In this document: positions 22,273-33,577 of the stretch, in pieces
Layout of the letters: each line of letters starts with the position of its first letter
How positions within the stretch are numbered: position 1 is the first letter of the stretch
Made by a program: the position numbers and the translations under genes
The notes under the pieces: generated by a model
What the model saw: the letters and a program-made list of their open reading frames with translations, nothing else
Databases searched by the model: none
What the model was told of the DNA's origin: nothing
Source: Oenanthe sinensis
Lineage: Eukaryota; Streptophyta; Magnoliopsida; Apiales; Apiaceae
Assembly: GCA_028671895.1 (NCBI GenBank)
Contig: CM053796.1
Location: 40,422,860-40,486,859, forward strand
Direction of reading: 5' to 3'
DNA: 64,000 nucleotides

Positions 22273-23065
22273 TTAATTACGAAAGGTTTTATTGAATCAC
22301 GATTTAATTATTATTTAATTTGGTAGCAATGATGTATTACTAGATACCGCTCATTGTTTATAATTTTATTGGAGAATAAAATCATTGTCAATTAAATAAT
22401 AGCCTATAGGGTCACACACATAGAGCACTTAAAGGAATAGTTAATTTAAATTATAGATTTAAATTAATTGATGATTATTTGAATTTTATTATATTAATTA
22501 AGTGAGACTTAATTAATTGAGATAATATAAATTCAAATTAGAGGAGTATTTCTGCCCATAATAATTAAGTATGACTTAGTTATTAATTAAATAATATAAA
22601 TTCGTTTTTATTATTTAATCATATACCTACATGGGTTAGGTTTTGCTGTTGTGGGTTGCTATTATGGGCCTATTAACCAGCCATTATAAATAAATAATGT
22701 AGGGTTAATAGGTGATTACGTTTTGAGAAACAAAACCCTAGAGGCAGCAGCAAGGCAGCAAGAAGGCAGAAAGGAACAAACTCGAATTGTCAAGAAGGAG
22801 GCTAGTACGTCCATTCCGCAATCAAGATCGTGAAACATTCTTGAAGGTGCTCGTGTGGATACCATAGATGTATTTTTCGAGAGGAAGACACAAGTCGTGA
22901 AAGCTAGGATCTCCGTTGAGTTCGTGAAAGTCAAGACCAGAAAAGATATAATTCTGTTTCACCAAAATCTGTCCAAGCTTATACACGGATCCTGGGTTTG
23001 GGTTCCGAATTTTTTTTGTTATATTTACATTAATTTTGCTGCGTTTTATGCCTCGGAACCCAACA

Positions 23066-23598
23066 CTCAGCATGCTGACAGTACATCTCAGCCTGCTGCC
23101 ACTTCATCAAAGCAAGCAGAAAGAATTATTTCCTTGGAGAATGAAGTCATTAAGCTCAGAAAAGGCATGGGTACTTTTGTTCAAGGAGAAGAAGGTCTCA
23201 AATCAATGATGAAAAGCATCAAGGTACCTTTGGATAAGGAAGGAGTTGGTTTGAACTTCAACAAGAGAACTACTGCACTAAAGTATGAAGGCAGACAAGG
23301 AAAGCCATACAAATATGCTATGCCCTGGACAAGCTGCAAGAAATGTGGTGGTGAAGGTCATCTAGCTCAAAATTGCAGATCTCAGCGAGCTACCAGAATT
23401 TATCAGAAAGAAGCTGATAGGAAACCAGCTTACTGGAATAAACAGACAGCTAGCCGAAATGATTCTGGCAGGAAACAAAGAACACATAATTCTCCCAAAG
23501 TGGTCCAAATGTGGATCAAGAAATCTGAATTAAATGTTCTTTATATACTTGCTACTAACCAATCAGGACCCAAACCAATATGGGTACCAAAATGTTAA
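23066..23598 (+). pseudogene. gag of element A, 3' part
   Basis: Continues A's gag after the CTCAG duplication: QHADSTSQPAAT, a short coiled coil (RIISLENEVIKLRKGMGTF), a block KSMMKSIKVPLDKEGVGLNF, a second CCHC knuckle (CKKCGGEGHLAQNC) and the terminal IWVPKC before TAA at 23596. Open frame upstream of 23066 belongs to solo LTR S and is not gag. Confidence 0.88.
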
Positions 23599-23622
23599 GT
23601 GTTGTTTTTGTTTGTTTTGTAG

Positions 23623-26600
23623 ATATGTCTTGCTGCTAAGATCAAATCGAAATCATGGATCATTGATAGTGGATGTACAAGACATATGTGTGGAGACAAA
23701 GCTCAATTCATTAATCTTAAATTCAAGAAAGGTGGAGGTGTCACAATTGGTGATAGTAAGACTCTTTCTATTCTAGGTAAAGGTAAAGTAGGTAATGACA
23801 CAACTTTTATTGACAATGTTCGTTATGTTAAAGACTTAAAATATAATTTGCTTAGTGTAAGTCAGTTGCATGATGTTGTTCATTCAGTTGTTTTTGACAA
23901 AGAAAAATGTGTTATTACTGTTGCTACTAACCAGATTTCTCTAGTTTCTAGATGGGAAGGCAATGTGTATGTTTTAGACTTTGAATTGCTGGAAACAGCT
24001 TGCTGCTTAGCTGCTGTTGACAATGATCCAACAATCTAGCATAGAAGATTGGGTCATGCTCACATGGACTTGCTCAACAGATTATCTAGCAAGAAGTTAG
24101 TGAGAGGATTGCCAAAATTGAAGTATGTCAAGACACAAGTTTGTGATGCATGTCAATTGGGCAAACAGATTCAAAGTTCTCATAAGGCCAAAAAGGTGGT
24201 ATCTACTACAAAAACCCTTAGAACTATTGCATCTAGATTTATTTGGTCCAGAATCTTATAAAAGTATTGGAGGTAAACAATATGGTTTTGTTATTATTGA
24301 TGATTATACTCGTTTTACTTGGGTTTTATTCCTTCGTACTAAAGATTCTGCTTTTGAGGAATTTGAGAAGCTAATCAAGGTACTTGAGAACAAGCTAGAC
24401 ACAAGGCTTGTAGGTATAAGAAGTGATCGAGGTGGTGAATTCAAGAAAGATTTTGTCACTTACTGTGAAGAAAGAGGCATCACTCATGAATTCTCTGCAC
24501 CTAGAACTCCACAACAGAATGGAGTAGTGGAAAGAAAGAATAGATCTTTGGAGGAAACTGCTAGAACTTTATTGCAGGAAAGCTAGCTGCCACGAAGCTT
24601 TTGGGCAGAAGCAGTGAATACAGCCTGTTATGTTCTTAACGGAGTGGTGATCAGGTCTATTCTTGAGAAAACTCCATATGAGCTGTTGAGGAACAAAAAG
24701 CCTAACATCAGTTACTTCAAGGTGTTTGGCTCAAAGTGTTTTGTCCTCAAGAAAATCGACAGTGATGGTAAATTTAATGCTAAATCTTATGAGACAATTT
24801 TTCTTGGTTATTCTTTAACTAGTAGAGCATATAGAGTGTTTAATTTAAAGAAACGCATTGCTGAGGAGTCTATTGATGTTATATTTCATGAACCTAACAA
24901 TGATCTGCCAAGAGATGAAGAAGATGATGCAGGTAATGATGATGGAAGAAATAAAGCTACTGCTAGAAGCACCAAAGCTACTGCAACAACAGGCAGTCAG
25001 CAAGCTGACAAGACAAATGAGCAAGCTGCTACAACATCTACTGCTCAACAGACAGACAATCATCAAGCTGGAACAACCAATCAGCCAGCTGACACTGCAA
25101 TCTCAGTAGATGATACTTTTGAACAGATGTCTAAACTCAATCTAGGAGGGTCACAAACTCCTATAGCAAGGACAACAACATTTGCTAGAACTGTTCATGA
25201 AGAGATATCCCAACATTCTCTCCCCAAAGCTACAAGAACTGTGAAGAATCATCCACCAACACAAATTATTGGTGATGCTTCAGAGGGTGTTAAAACTAGA
25301 AGAAGAAAAGCAAACATATGTGCTTTTGCATCTTTCCTAGCTCAAGAGGAACCAAAAAATGTTCAAGATGCTTTAGAAGATGAGAATTGGATCATTGCTA
25401 TGCAAGAGGAGCTGAATCAATTCAAAAGATGTGATGTGTGGGAACTTGTGGAAAAGCCTAAAGATGTCTCAGTCATTGGTACTAAATGGGTCTTCAAGAA
25501 CAAAGTTGATGAATTTGGTACAGTTACAAAGAACAAGGCAAGGCTAGTTGCATAAGGCTACAATCAACAAGAAGGGATTGATTTTGATCAGACTTGTGCA
25601 CCTGTTGCAAGGCTGGAATCTATAAGAATACTACTTTCATTTGCATGTTACAAGAAATTCAAGCTTCATCAAATGGATGTCAAAAGTGCACTTCTTAATG
25701 GTTATCTCAAAGAGGAAGTTTATGTCAAGCAACCTCCGGGCTTCGAGCATGAAAAGTATCCAAACCATGTCAACAAACTAAAGAAGGCATTGTATGGACT
25801 AAGGCAAGCACCTAGGTCTTGGTATGAACGGTTAAGTAAATTTCTACTCAAGAATGGCTTTATTCGAGGTAAAATTGATCCAACTTTATTCCTTAAATTT
25901 GATGGTAATGATATACTTGTTGTTCAAATTTATGTGGATGATATCATCTTTGGATCTACTAATGATGCCATGTGTAAGTGGTTTTCAAAGTGTATGCACA
26001 GTGAGTTTGACATGAGCATGATGGGTGAACTCAATTACTTTTTGGGTCTTCAAGTCAAACAAACAAAAGATGGAATCTTTGTGCATCAATCCAAATACAT
26101 CAAGAATCTACTCAAGAGATTTGGATTTGAAAATGTCAAGGCGAAATCAACACCAATAAGTCAAGCTAGCAAGCTGACAACAGATGAAAAAGATGTAGAT
26201 GTTGATATTCGTAAGTATAGAGGTATGATTGGTAGCTTACTGTATCTTACTGCTTCTAGACCTGATATAATGTATGCAGTTTATGTATGTGCTAGATTTC
26301 AATGCAAGCCTAAAAAGTCCCATTATAATGCTGTTAAGATAATCTTTAATTATTTAAGTGGTACAATTAATTTGGCTTTATTTTATCCTATCACAAATGC
26401 ATTTGATCTTGTTGGGTATAGTGATGCAGATTATGCAGGTTGTCACACTGATCGTAAGAGTACAAGTGGTGTTTGTGGATTTTTAGGCCAGAGTTTGGTC
26501 ATTTGGCAATGCAAGAAACAAAACTCTGTGGCGTTATCAACAGCTGAGGGGGAGTACTTGGCAGCTGACAGCTGTTGCTCTCAAATGTTATGGATGATAC

Positions 26601-26872
26601 AAACACTAAGGGATTTTGGAATCAAATGTGGAAGGATTCCAATATATTGTGACAATACAAGTGCTATCAACATTTCAGAAAATCCTGTCAATCACTCAAG
26701 AACAAAGCATATTGATGTGAGACATCATTTCTTGAGAGATAATGTGGCAAAAGGGAAGATCAAGCTGATTTTTGTGCCTACAGAGTATCAGCTAGCTGGT
26801 ATATTTACCAAGCCATTGGCAGAAGAAAGATTTTCTATTATTAGAATGAGACTTGGCATGTGTAACATCTAG
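23623..26872 (+). pseudogene. pol of element A (PR-IN-RT-RNase H), several lesions
   Basis: Opens just after TAG at 23620 and ends with the TAG at 26870 (GMCNI). Protease WIIDSGCTRHM, GAG-pre-integrase, integrase (DLFGPESYKSIGGKQYGFV; GIRSDRGGEF), RT (VQIYVDDIIFGS) and RNase H (GYSDADYAGC; STAEGEYLAA) are all recognisable and closely match element C. Lesions: TAG at 24037 (Trp in C), an extra A near 24214 shifting the frame, TAG at 24584, and TAA at 25553 (Gln in C). Dead as a protein. Confidence 0.9.
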
Positions 26873-27396
26873 TCAGCAAGCTGACACCATGTTTTTTCTA
26901 GATCTCAGCTTACTGATTGATTATATGCATATATGATTTATTGATTTAGATTGAACTTATTGATTTAATCAATTTATTTGTTATGTGTTCCGTGGTAAAG
27001 TAGGTAAACTCCACTTACTTGTTATCCGTGTATGACTATTCGTGTTTCTAGGCTAATAATTAGTGATAATTTCAAATTTCAAATTATTTGCCGTTTCTTT
27101 ATTATGTTATATATATGACATGCTTATCTGTTAACATGATTAATTATCTGTTTAATTAATAATTGTGTGGTGTTTAGTTAAATAACATGTTTAGTTTTTT
27201 AAAGGGTGGGTTAATATCTAGTTTTTCTCCGAAAAATACTCCTTTTAAATCAATTAAAATCGGGTTAGTGGAGGTTATTCACTCAAGACTCTTTGGCTCC
27301 CTATATTATTGCCTAAATCTACAAATACGAGCTCTAGGGTTTCTTCTCAACAAATACACTATATCTCTTGCTATATCAATTTCAATCGTCAAAGTC

Positions 27397-28765
27397 ATGA
27401 GGCAGACAAGGAAGATGAAAGCATCTGCAAGTCAGGTTAAAGAAAAACAAACTAAAGCGGAAACTCATCGATAAAGATGATGAGTTCTTGGAACCCTTGA
27501 ATATCGACAGTGGTGATGATGTGTCAGAAGTTAATCGATCAGATCGTGAGGGTTCAGAATCAAAGAAAGTTAAGCGAAGTTTGCAGTTCGTCTCGGCTGA
27601 TTTGGAAGCAAGGTCTTTGTCTCTCGAGTTGTTCAATCGTAAGGTTATTTTCGGCCGCCCTCTTGCTGGTAAGGTTTTCTTTACTTGTGGTGCAGTAAAG
27701 TATTTTACTGATCTAGGTTTTGAGTTGTTTTTGGTTTATATGCCTAAGGATTGTTATGTGGATTATGTTCAAGAGTTTTATGCAAATTTGGTGCCTGATC
27801 AGTTTGGTAATTATATATCTATTGTTAGAGACACCAAAATTACTTTGAACAATGCTGTTTTGAACTCTGTTTTAAGGATTGAAAACCCATCAAAGCTATC
27901 TGTGTTCACTAAAAAGGGTCCCGTATTGTTGGATGATTTTAGCCCTTTAGATCAACTGAATACAGTTAGGGGTTTGCATGGTATTTTGGAGTTCTATTGC
28001 CCTACTACATCGAATGTTACTCCAATTGCTCATGTTCTGTTTAAGATTTATTTAGCAAATATTTGTCCTAGGGTTGGAAGTAGATCAAATTTTAATTGTC
28101 AGGATATCTGTGTTGTTGGTATGTTATTGGCTGGTAAGAAGTTTGATCTAGCTGATTTGATTTTAAAGAATATGTTGGATGTTTTTTAGGGAAACCAGAG
28201 TACAGGGTTACCATATGGTTGTTTGTTGACCAGAATTTTTGATTGGTATGGTGTTAAACTGAGGGATGTTGACAAGTTTGTGGCTAAGGAGTTCTTGGAC
28301 AATAAAAGCTTAGCTCAGTCTCATCTCAAAGTAGAAAAGGATGGGAGTTTGGTGCAAGTTGAAGTTCATACTCCAAGTATTGTTGTTGGTGAACAATCTA
28401 CTGGTAGTTTTGAGAAAAAGTTTGAAGTTTTTGCTAATGAGTTGAAGAATGATAACGCCACTATGACTCTTGACATTGCTCATTTGGCTTCAAAAGTTGA
28501 AAGTTTAACTGATGAGGTTAAGTTTTTGAGAGAGTTTGTGGTAAGTAAGCTGTTGACAGCTTATAAAAAGGAGCTAAAAATATCAGATGATGGAGATGCT
28601 ACAGTGTACAATTTGGCAGGTCTGGCAAATGTTGTTATCAACAGTGCTGAGAAAAGTGGAAAAGCTGGTGGATCAACTACTCCAGATGACAAAGTGTTAA
28701 AGACAGATGCTGAAGATGACAAGTTTGCAGATCTAGTGGATGTTGTGAGCCCAGAAGATTCTTGA
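27397..28765 (+). pseudogene. ORF3 of element A (post-pol ORF of unknown function)
   Basis: A separate ORF about 500 bp after pol. I favour the ATG of MRQTRKMKASASQ; a longer frame from 27187 exists in A and C. It has an acidic/Lys-rich N-terminus (LEPLNIDSGDDVSE; ESKKVKRSL, NLS-like), then a globular region (CGAVKYFTDLGFE; MPKDCYVDYVQEFYANL; CPRVGSRSNFNCQDICVVG; GLPYGCLLTRIFDWYGV). The C-terminus is coiled-coil-like (LASKVESLTDEVKFLREFVV). FYANL and YGCLLTR blocks recall the plant-specific Transposase_32/aORF family of Copia and Gypsy elements; this is a weak, by-eye resemblance. It is broken by a small frameshift near 27470 and a TAG at 28187. Confidence 0.8.
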
Positions 28766-29116
28766 ATATTCCTTTTTAATGATTAAGGGGGAGTATTTTA
28801 GGAGAATTAGGTTGGGTGTGCTTTAATTTTAATTAGGTTTTAATTTCAAGCATGATAGACTTGTTAATTTTGCTGGTATCTGTGGTTCTCAAATATTTGT
28901 GGTATTTGGTACTTGGCTTATTTTGGTTAATTATGTTAGATGCATGCTGGTTGCATGTTTTTATTTTGATATAACATGGATTTGGTTTTAAAAATATTTA
29001 TCTGATTAAAGTCTAGCATATCTTGTTATATTTTACAATTTTATATCTGTGTTTACAGGGTTGCAGGAATTTAGGGGGAGTAATTGTCCTCTTAAATTAT
29101 TTTGGTGTTAATCATT

Positions 29117-29130
29117 AAAAATGGGGAGAT
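29117..29130 (+). other. Polypurine tract of A
   Basis: AAAAATGGGGAGAT directly before the TG of the 3' LTR. Earlier GGGGGAG runs at about 28788 and 29074 may be secondary tracts. Confidence 0.8.
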
Positions 29131-29704
29131 TGAAACCCTTTAGATTTTGATGATCACACTGTTAACAAGCTGAAAGCTTGTATATGATATAAAATAGCAA
29201 GCTGGTATATATGTACTAACATGGTTTTGCAGGTATTAGCTTACTGATATGTCTGATTAGTATAATTTGGTTAAGTACATTGACAGCAAGCTGAAAGCGG
29301 GAAAACAGATCGTTTCAGCAAACTGACAGCATGAAATTATTCTGTATCAGCAAGCTGACACTGGGAACGCAGAAACTGTTTGGATATACAAGGAAATCCG
29401 AATTTCATGGAGATTTTGTAGGATCTTACATGTACGAGTTTATCTAATATATATATGGTTATATATTATATTAGAGCTCAATTTTACTTATTCAAACATA
29501 TTTTATTATTCAAATTAGTTTTCCTATTTAATAGGAGTTGGAGTTTGACTAAACTTTATCTTCTAAAACCAATTCTTATCTATATATCTAAACTTATATT
29601 GAGGCTGATTTCAAACGTTCCTATTATCTGTTTATCCCCAATATACGTAGGTTTGAATATCTATATTTGTATTATCTTAACCAATTCGAACGTTGTAATT
29701 CCAA
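29131..29704 (+). repeat. 3' LTR of element A, truncated
   Basis: Matches 9949-10522 of the 5' LTR and stops after GTTGTAATTCCAA, where unrelated sequence (AGATTAAAAGAACATAC) begins. The same unrelated sequence occurs at 36677 preceded by TATCCAA, so the junction has a CCAA microhomology. About 770 bp of LTR is missing. Confidence 0.85.
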
Positions 29705-31230
29705 AGATTAAAAGAACATACAATTGCTCGTTTTATATTATTTTGACTAATCCAAACACGTGGAGATATTATTTATAGTTTTAGCTCAAATTTATACTAC
29801 ACCTTTTATTATTTTTTAATATTCATATTTTCTTTATTTTAATTATATGTCAAAAATAAAGAGATATAATTTCTCTGGAACCCAGTAACAAGTAATAATA
29901 TCTTGACTTCACAGGTAGCAGTATTAAGTAAATATTTTGATAGTATCTATTTTAAAATAATTATTTTATTTTGATTTTTATTAATTAAATTAATTAAATT
30001 TTGATAGGATATTATACATAATATATAAATAAATTTAAAAATTATATTATTATAAAATATATTTTATCTACTTTAAAATATTTTTTTCAGTTTTTAAAAA
30101 TTATAAAAAAACAATATTTAATTTACAATCAAAATTTAATCAATTTAATTACTTAAATTTCAAATCGGACGCTTATTTTAAAGTGAAGGAATATTTATAT
30201 GATATGGGTATGGAGTATTAATAAATTAGTTAATACAGTAATATTTAAAAATTTATATATAGAATATAATGTAACCTTTCTATTATATGCCAGGGGGAAA
30301 AAATAATTTTTCGGAATCCGGGAGTTTATAGTAGTCAAACCAATATTGTCCTAGCAAGGACTAATAATTTTTTTTTGCAAGGTCGGATCGACATGTCAAT
30401 TTGAATGATACACTTAGACCTGTAGAAATGCAACAAATAAAAACAATCAATTAATATAATGCTTAAATATTACATATAATTTGACAAATTAAATCAAAAC
30501 CACAAGAATCTATAAACATAATGCTTAAAAACTACATGTGAAATAAAAAAACTCAGAAATCAAACTTTTAAAAGATATTTTTTAAAAATTTAATGCAAAT
30601 TAGTAATTGTAATATTTTATAAATATTATATGCAAATTAGTTATAATATTTTATAAAGAATTCAACGCAAAATTTGTTCAAATTTCAGAAGTAGCCAAAT
30701 TCTTCTTTTTATTTTGTCCTACTTAATAATCCCACAAAACAACTCATTTATAAATCACAGAAACACTTCCGATCATCGAATCAAAGCTATAATTTCATTC
30801 GCCCCTCTACCTCTATTTATTACATGTGTATATGGGAGTAAATGAAGAAAATGTTTTATTTTAAAAATAGTGAAATTCATTTGCCAAAAAATAAATAGTG
30901 AAGCTCAGATATATGAAATCTTAAAAAATTCATTTTTTTGGTCTTTCATATTATATTACTAGTTTACATATATTTTATTCCTTTATATCTTTTCAAAAGA
31001 TAATATATCATTAATTTATAATCTTTTTTCCCTCTATTTATGTAAGTTAACTTGTAACATGTAAGTGTACATTAGAGAAAATAATGAAAATACTTTATTT
31101 TAAAATTTCAAAATAGTGATATTCATAAACATGAAATTTTAAAAGATTCGTTTTCTTTGGTTTATCCTATCACTAGCTAGTTTGCATATATTTTTTTATA
31201 ACTTTTAAAGATAATATATCAATAATTTAT
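29705..31230. repeat. Module Z, copy 1 (AT-rich; recurs at 36677)
   Basis: No gene. The stretch starting ATTAAAAGAACATACAATTG recurs at 36679-37390 with deletions. Shared marks include CTCTGGAACCCAGTAACAAG and CTCTATTTATGTAAGTT. In both places it leads into module X. Confidence 0.65.
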
Positions 31231-31800
31231 AATGAAATATATAATACCCCGTAATTAATAGCAGCCAGGCACTTGTACTCGAGTGACTTCCAAGTTTGAT
31301 TTTTCTTGCACCAAGCTGGTGCTCACATTTTACAAAAGGATCCAAATTTTTGTGTCCCCTAAGAACAATCACTTATTTATAAGACAGAGATATCTGATTT
31401 ATATATCAAATCGACCAAGTCAAGCTAGTTTAATTTTAGTGCATCACCGGAGATTCTTCATATTGGTATTTGTCAGTTTGTAGAACGCAGCTCGTTGCTG
31501 ACCCCAATGGATGCCATCAAAACAGGATCACAATTATTGCAAATACATTTATTTATAACTAGCATAGAAAAACTTGTTCAACCATCAAATCAAGCTACAA
31601 TTTCTTCTAATAAGTTAATCTGCGAGTTATATCGCAGAAACTTAGAACAATATATGCAAACTATGAATACCTGCTAATGTTGTGAAAATTGTTAATAGAG
31701 AAACACGTCATAGATCAGATATTTTCTATTTATTCTTATTGTGATAAATGACTTGTTAACTGTATGTGAAATTTGATTGTTAGGAATATATTCAGTTGAT
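31231..31800. repeat. Module X, copy 1, with short ORF
   Basis: Begins AATGAAATATATAATACC and ends GATTGTTAGGAAT. Contains ATG at 31507 followed by a frame of 56 codons (MDAIKTGSQLLQIHLFITSI...). Copy 2 (34806-35232) has the same frame from 35080 (MDAFKTGSQLL..., 47 codons). Copy 3 (37390-37615) has lost it. The peptide matches nothing I recognise. Resemblance to a protein N-terminus is only the conserved ATG. Confidence 0.6.
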
Positions 31801-32099
31801 GATGTACAAAATACTAGAACAGAGTCTAGCATAGATTTAGGTCAGGGACAGAGCTAGAAAACTGAACTTGTAGGGGCGAGGCTAAAGCAATAAATATCAC
31901 CAAAATATTCCATTATATATACTTAAAAAGATCATTGGGGCAGGGGGCAGCAATAACAATAAAAGTAACAGGCAACATTAACATGAAGCACATAGTATTT
32001 ACAGACTATGTAAAAGTTACAAAAATGCTTCTACTCCCTTATATATTGCAAAAACTAGACTAATATATATACACTATTCTAGCGCTAAACGACGACTTT

Positions 32100-32660
32100 T
32101 CATCTTATAAAATGCATCAATGATCGAATCATTGTCAATTTTTCAGCAATGTCTTTCTCAATATACACAATTAAGTAATCTTCTAGAAAATCATCTTCCA
32201 TTTTGTTGCGTAACTTGTTCTTGACAAATTTCATTGCTGAAAAAGCACGTTCCGTTGTTGCCGTTGATACAGGTAAAGTTAACACTAAACGAATCAAACG
32301 ATCAACGAGTGGATATATTGTTGACTTTTTTGTTTTAGCTAGCACTTGGCACAACTTCGAAAGTGTTGTCAAATTTTAGAACTCAGAATGTTGACGAACA
32401 TCAAATGCATAGTGTTCTAACTGGAATTTTAAATGCAGCTTCTCTTGTTCCGAAAAATCCTCTGGATAATAAGAAGAAGCTAACTTGCAAATGGCTTCAA
32501 CATCGAATGCACTAAAACAATCTCTCGGATCTAAAGATGAGCTTAACACAAGTAATTCCACCACCTTCTCATTAAATCTAAAATTTAACTCGGTCAATTG
32601 AGAATCAATTGTGGCATTAAATATATCTACACGAAAGTGGTGCTCAAATATATCTACATT
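32100..32660 (-). pseudogene. hAT transposase C-terminus (ZMYM1/TTF-type family)
   Basis: Minus-strand frame with EHHFRVDIF, LTELNFRFNEKVVELLVLSS and, after an in-frame TAG at about 32376, the hAT dimerisation region: LPVSTATTERAFSAMKFVKN and KLRNKMEDDFLEDYL. These are the hallmark C-terminal motifs of plant hAT transposases annotated as zinc finger MYM-type 1-like. The catalytic core is deleted. The stop at 32376 replaces one residue between HSEF and LTTLSKLC. Confidence 0.85.
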
Positions 32661-32791
32661 AAAGGGGTTGTTTCAACTGGAGGAGTTGTTTGGACAGTAG
32701 GAGCTGTTTGAACAGGAGGAGGAGGTTCTGCTACTTGAACATTTTGACTTTCAGAAGTTTTATTAAAGTAAGAATGCAATGTTCGTTTCAT
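32654..32791 (-). pseudogene. hAT transposase N-terminus
   Basis: A 45-codon frame starting MKRTLHSYFNKTSES and continuing with a Pro/Thr/Gln-rich repeat (PPPVQTAPTVQTTPPVETT). MKR..L..YF is the typical start of this transposase family. It ends at a TAG where the internal deletion joins N- and C-terminal parts out of frame. Confidence 0.75.
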
Positions 32792-33577
32792 TGTAGTTAT
32801 CCTAATTGATTTCATCAAACAAAAAAAATTACAGATAGCAAGGCAAATTATCAATACACAACTACTGAACTATTTCAAATTGCACTTAAACATCATTACA
32901 TCAAAGCATTTATGTTAATAGATAGATAAGTTTGAGAAATACACACCTGAATTAAATAAATTGACTAATAGATTAGGTCAATTGAAATTGTAAGAAATCA
33001 TCTCAATTTTCAGTCCAATTCCCAACTGTTGCAGTATAAAAAGCCCTAAAAGAGATAATTATAATAAGAACAAAAAACTAAAAGAGGGGAAAGTATGTTA
33101 AGGAGGTGGGAAGAACAAGAAATACCTTGATTCCATTAAAAATAGTATTCATTCTTCAAACTGTATTAATTCTTCAGACTGTATTCATTCTCTCATTAAA
33201 AACATAGCAGAGGGTTTTAGATTTTACTTTTTAGTAAAGATAAGATAAGCGAATGTTTGATTATAATTTATTTTGGTGGTGTATATTTACATATTAAAAT
33301 AATATTGTTTACTAGTTCTAATTTACCAACTAGGCAACTAGTATCGATTTGTTTTTAATATATTACTTCAGTTTAGACTTCTAGTTTTGTTTCAAGTCTA
33401 TGTCCCGTGTTTGACTTTTCACTATATCATACATACTTTTTGGTTTAAAAAATGGAGGATTGGAGGGGCAAACAAAATTTACCAACTAAAATATACATAT
33501 AAAACAGCAAAATCTATATGTTTTGGGGGGACCATTGCCCCTGTGCTCCCCTACTTGTCTTCGTCCCTGATTTAGGT

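Larger units (their letters stand above)
12916..23065 (+). mobile_element. Solo LTR 'S' (Tork/Angela-like) inserted in gag of A, split by element B
   Basis: A TG...CA unit in two pieces: 12916-13640 (begins TGTTGGTGTAGGTGCCCTAG) and 22273-23065 (ends TCGGAACCCAACA). Together they give about 1.5 kb. It is flanked by a perfect 5-bp target duplication, CTCAG, at 12911-12915 and 23066-23070. There is no PBS, gag or pol, only one LTR, so it is the product of LTR-LTR recombination. The termini and the GCCCTAGAGGCAAT block resemble Tork/Angela Copia LTRs as I know them; that assignment is by memory of consensus features. Confidence 0.8.
9949..29704 (+). mobile_element. Copia element A (SIRE-like), nested and 3'-truncated
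   Basis: A Ty1/Copia retrotransposon with, in order: 5' LTR, PBS, gag, pol (protease, integrase, RT, RNase H), an extra ORF3, a polypurine tract and a truncated 3' LTR. Gag is split by solo LTR S (12916-23065), which contains element B. LTR size over 1.2 kb, the RT block DVKSALLNGYLKEEVYVKQP and the post-pol ORF point to the SIRE/Maximus lineage. By eye I count about 25 differences over roughly 570 aligned LTR bases (about 4%), so A is clearly older than element C of the same family. No TSD can be read because the 3' end is lost. Confidence 0.9.
31843..33569 (-). mobile_element. Internally deleted hAT transposon
   Basis: 1727 bp, with terminal inverted repeats CAGGGACAGAG (left) and CAGGGACGAAG (right end, reverse complement). 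It is flanked by a perfect 8-bp duplication, ATTTAGGT, at 31835-31842 and 33570-33577. An 8-bp TSD and CAGGG ends define hAT. It carries only the first 45 codons and the last 160 or so codons of a transposase on the minus strand, so it is a non-autonomous deletion derivative. Confidence 0.9.

Noticed and set aside
22855..23598. 247-codon ORF taken as one protein
   Set aside because: Its first 70 codons are solo LTR S; only the part from 23066 is gag.
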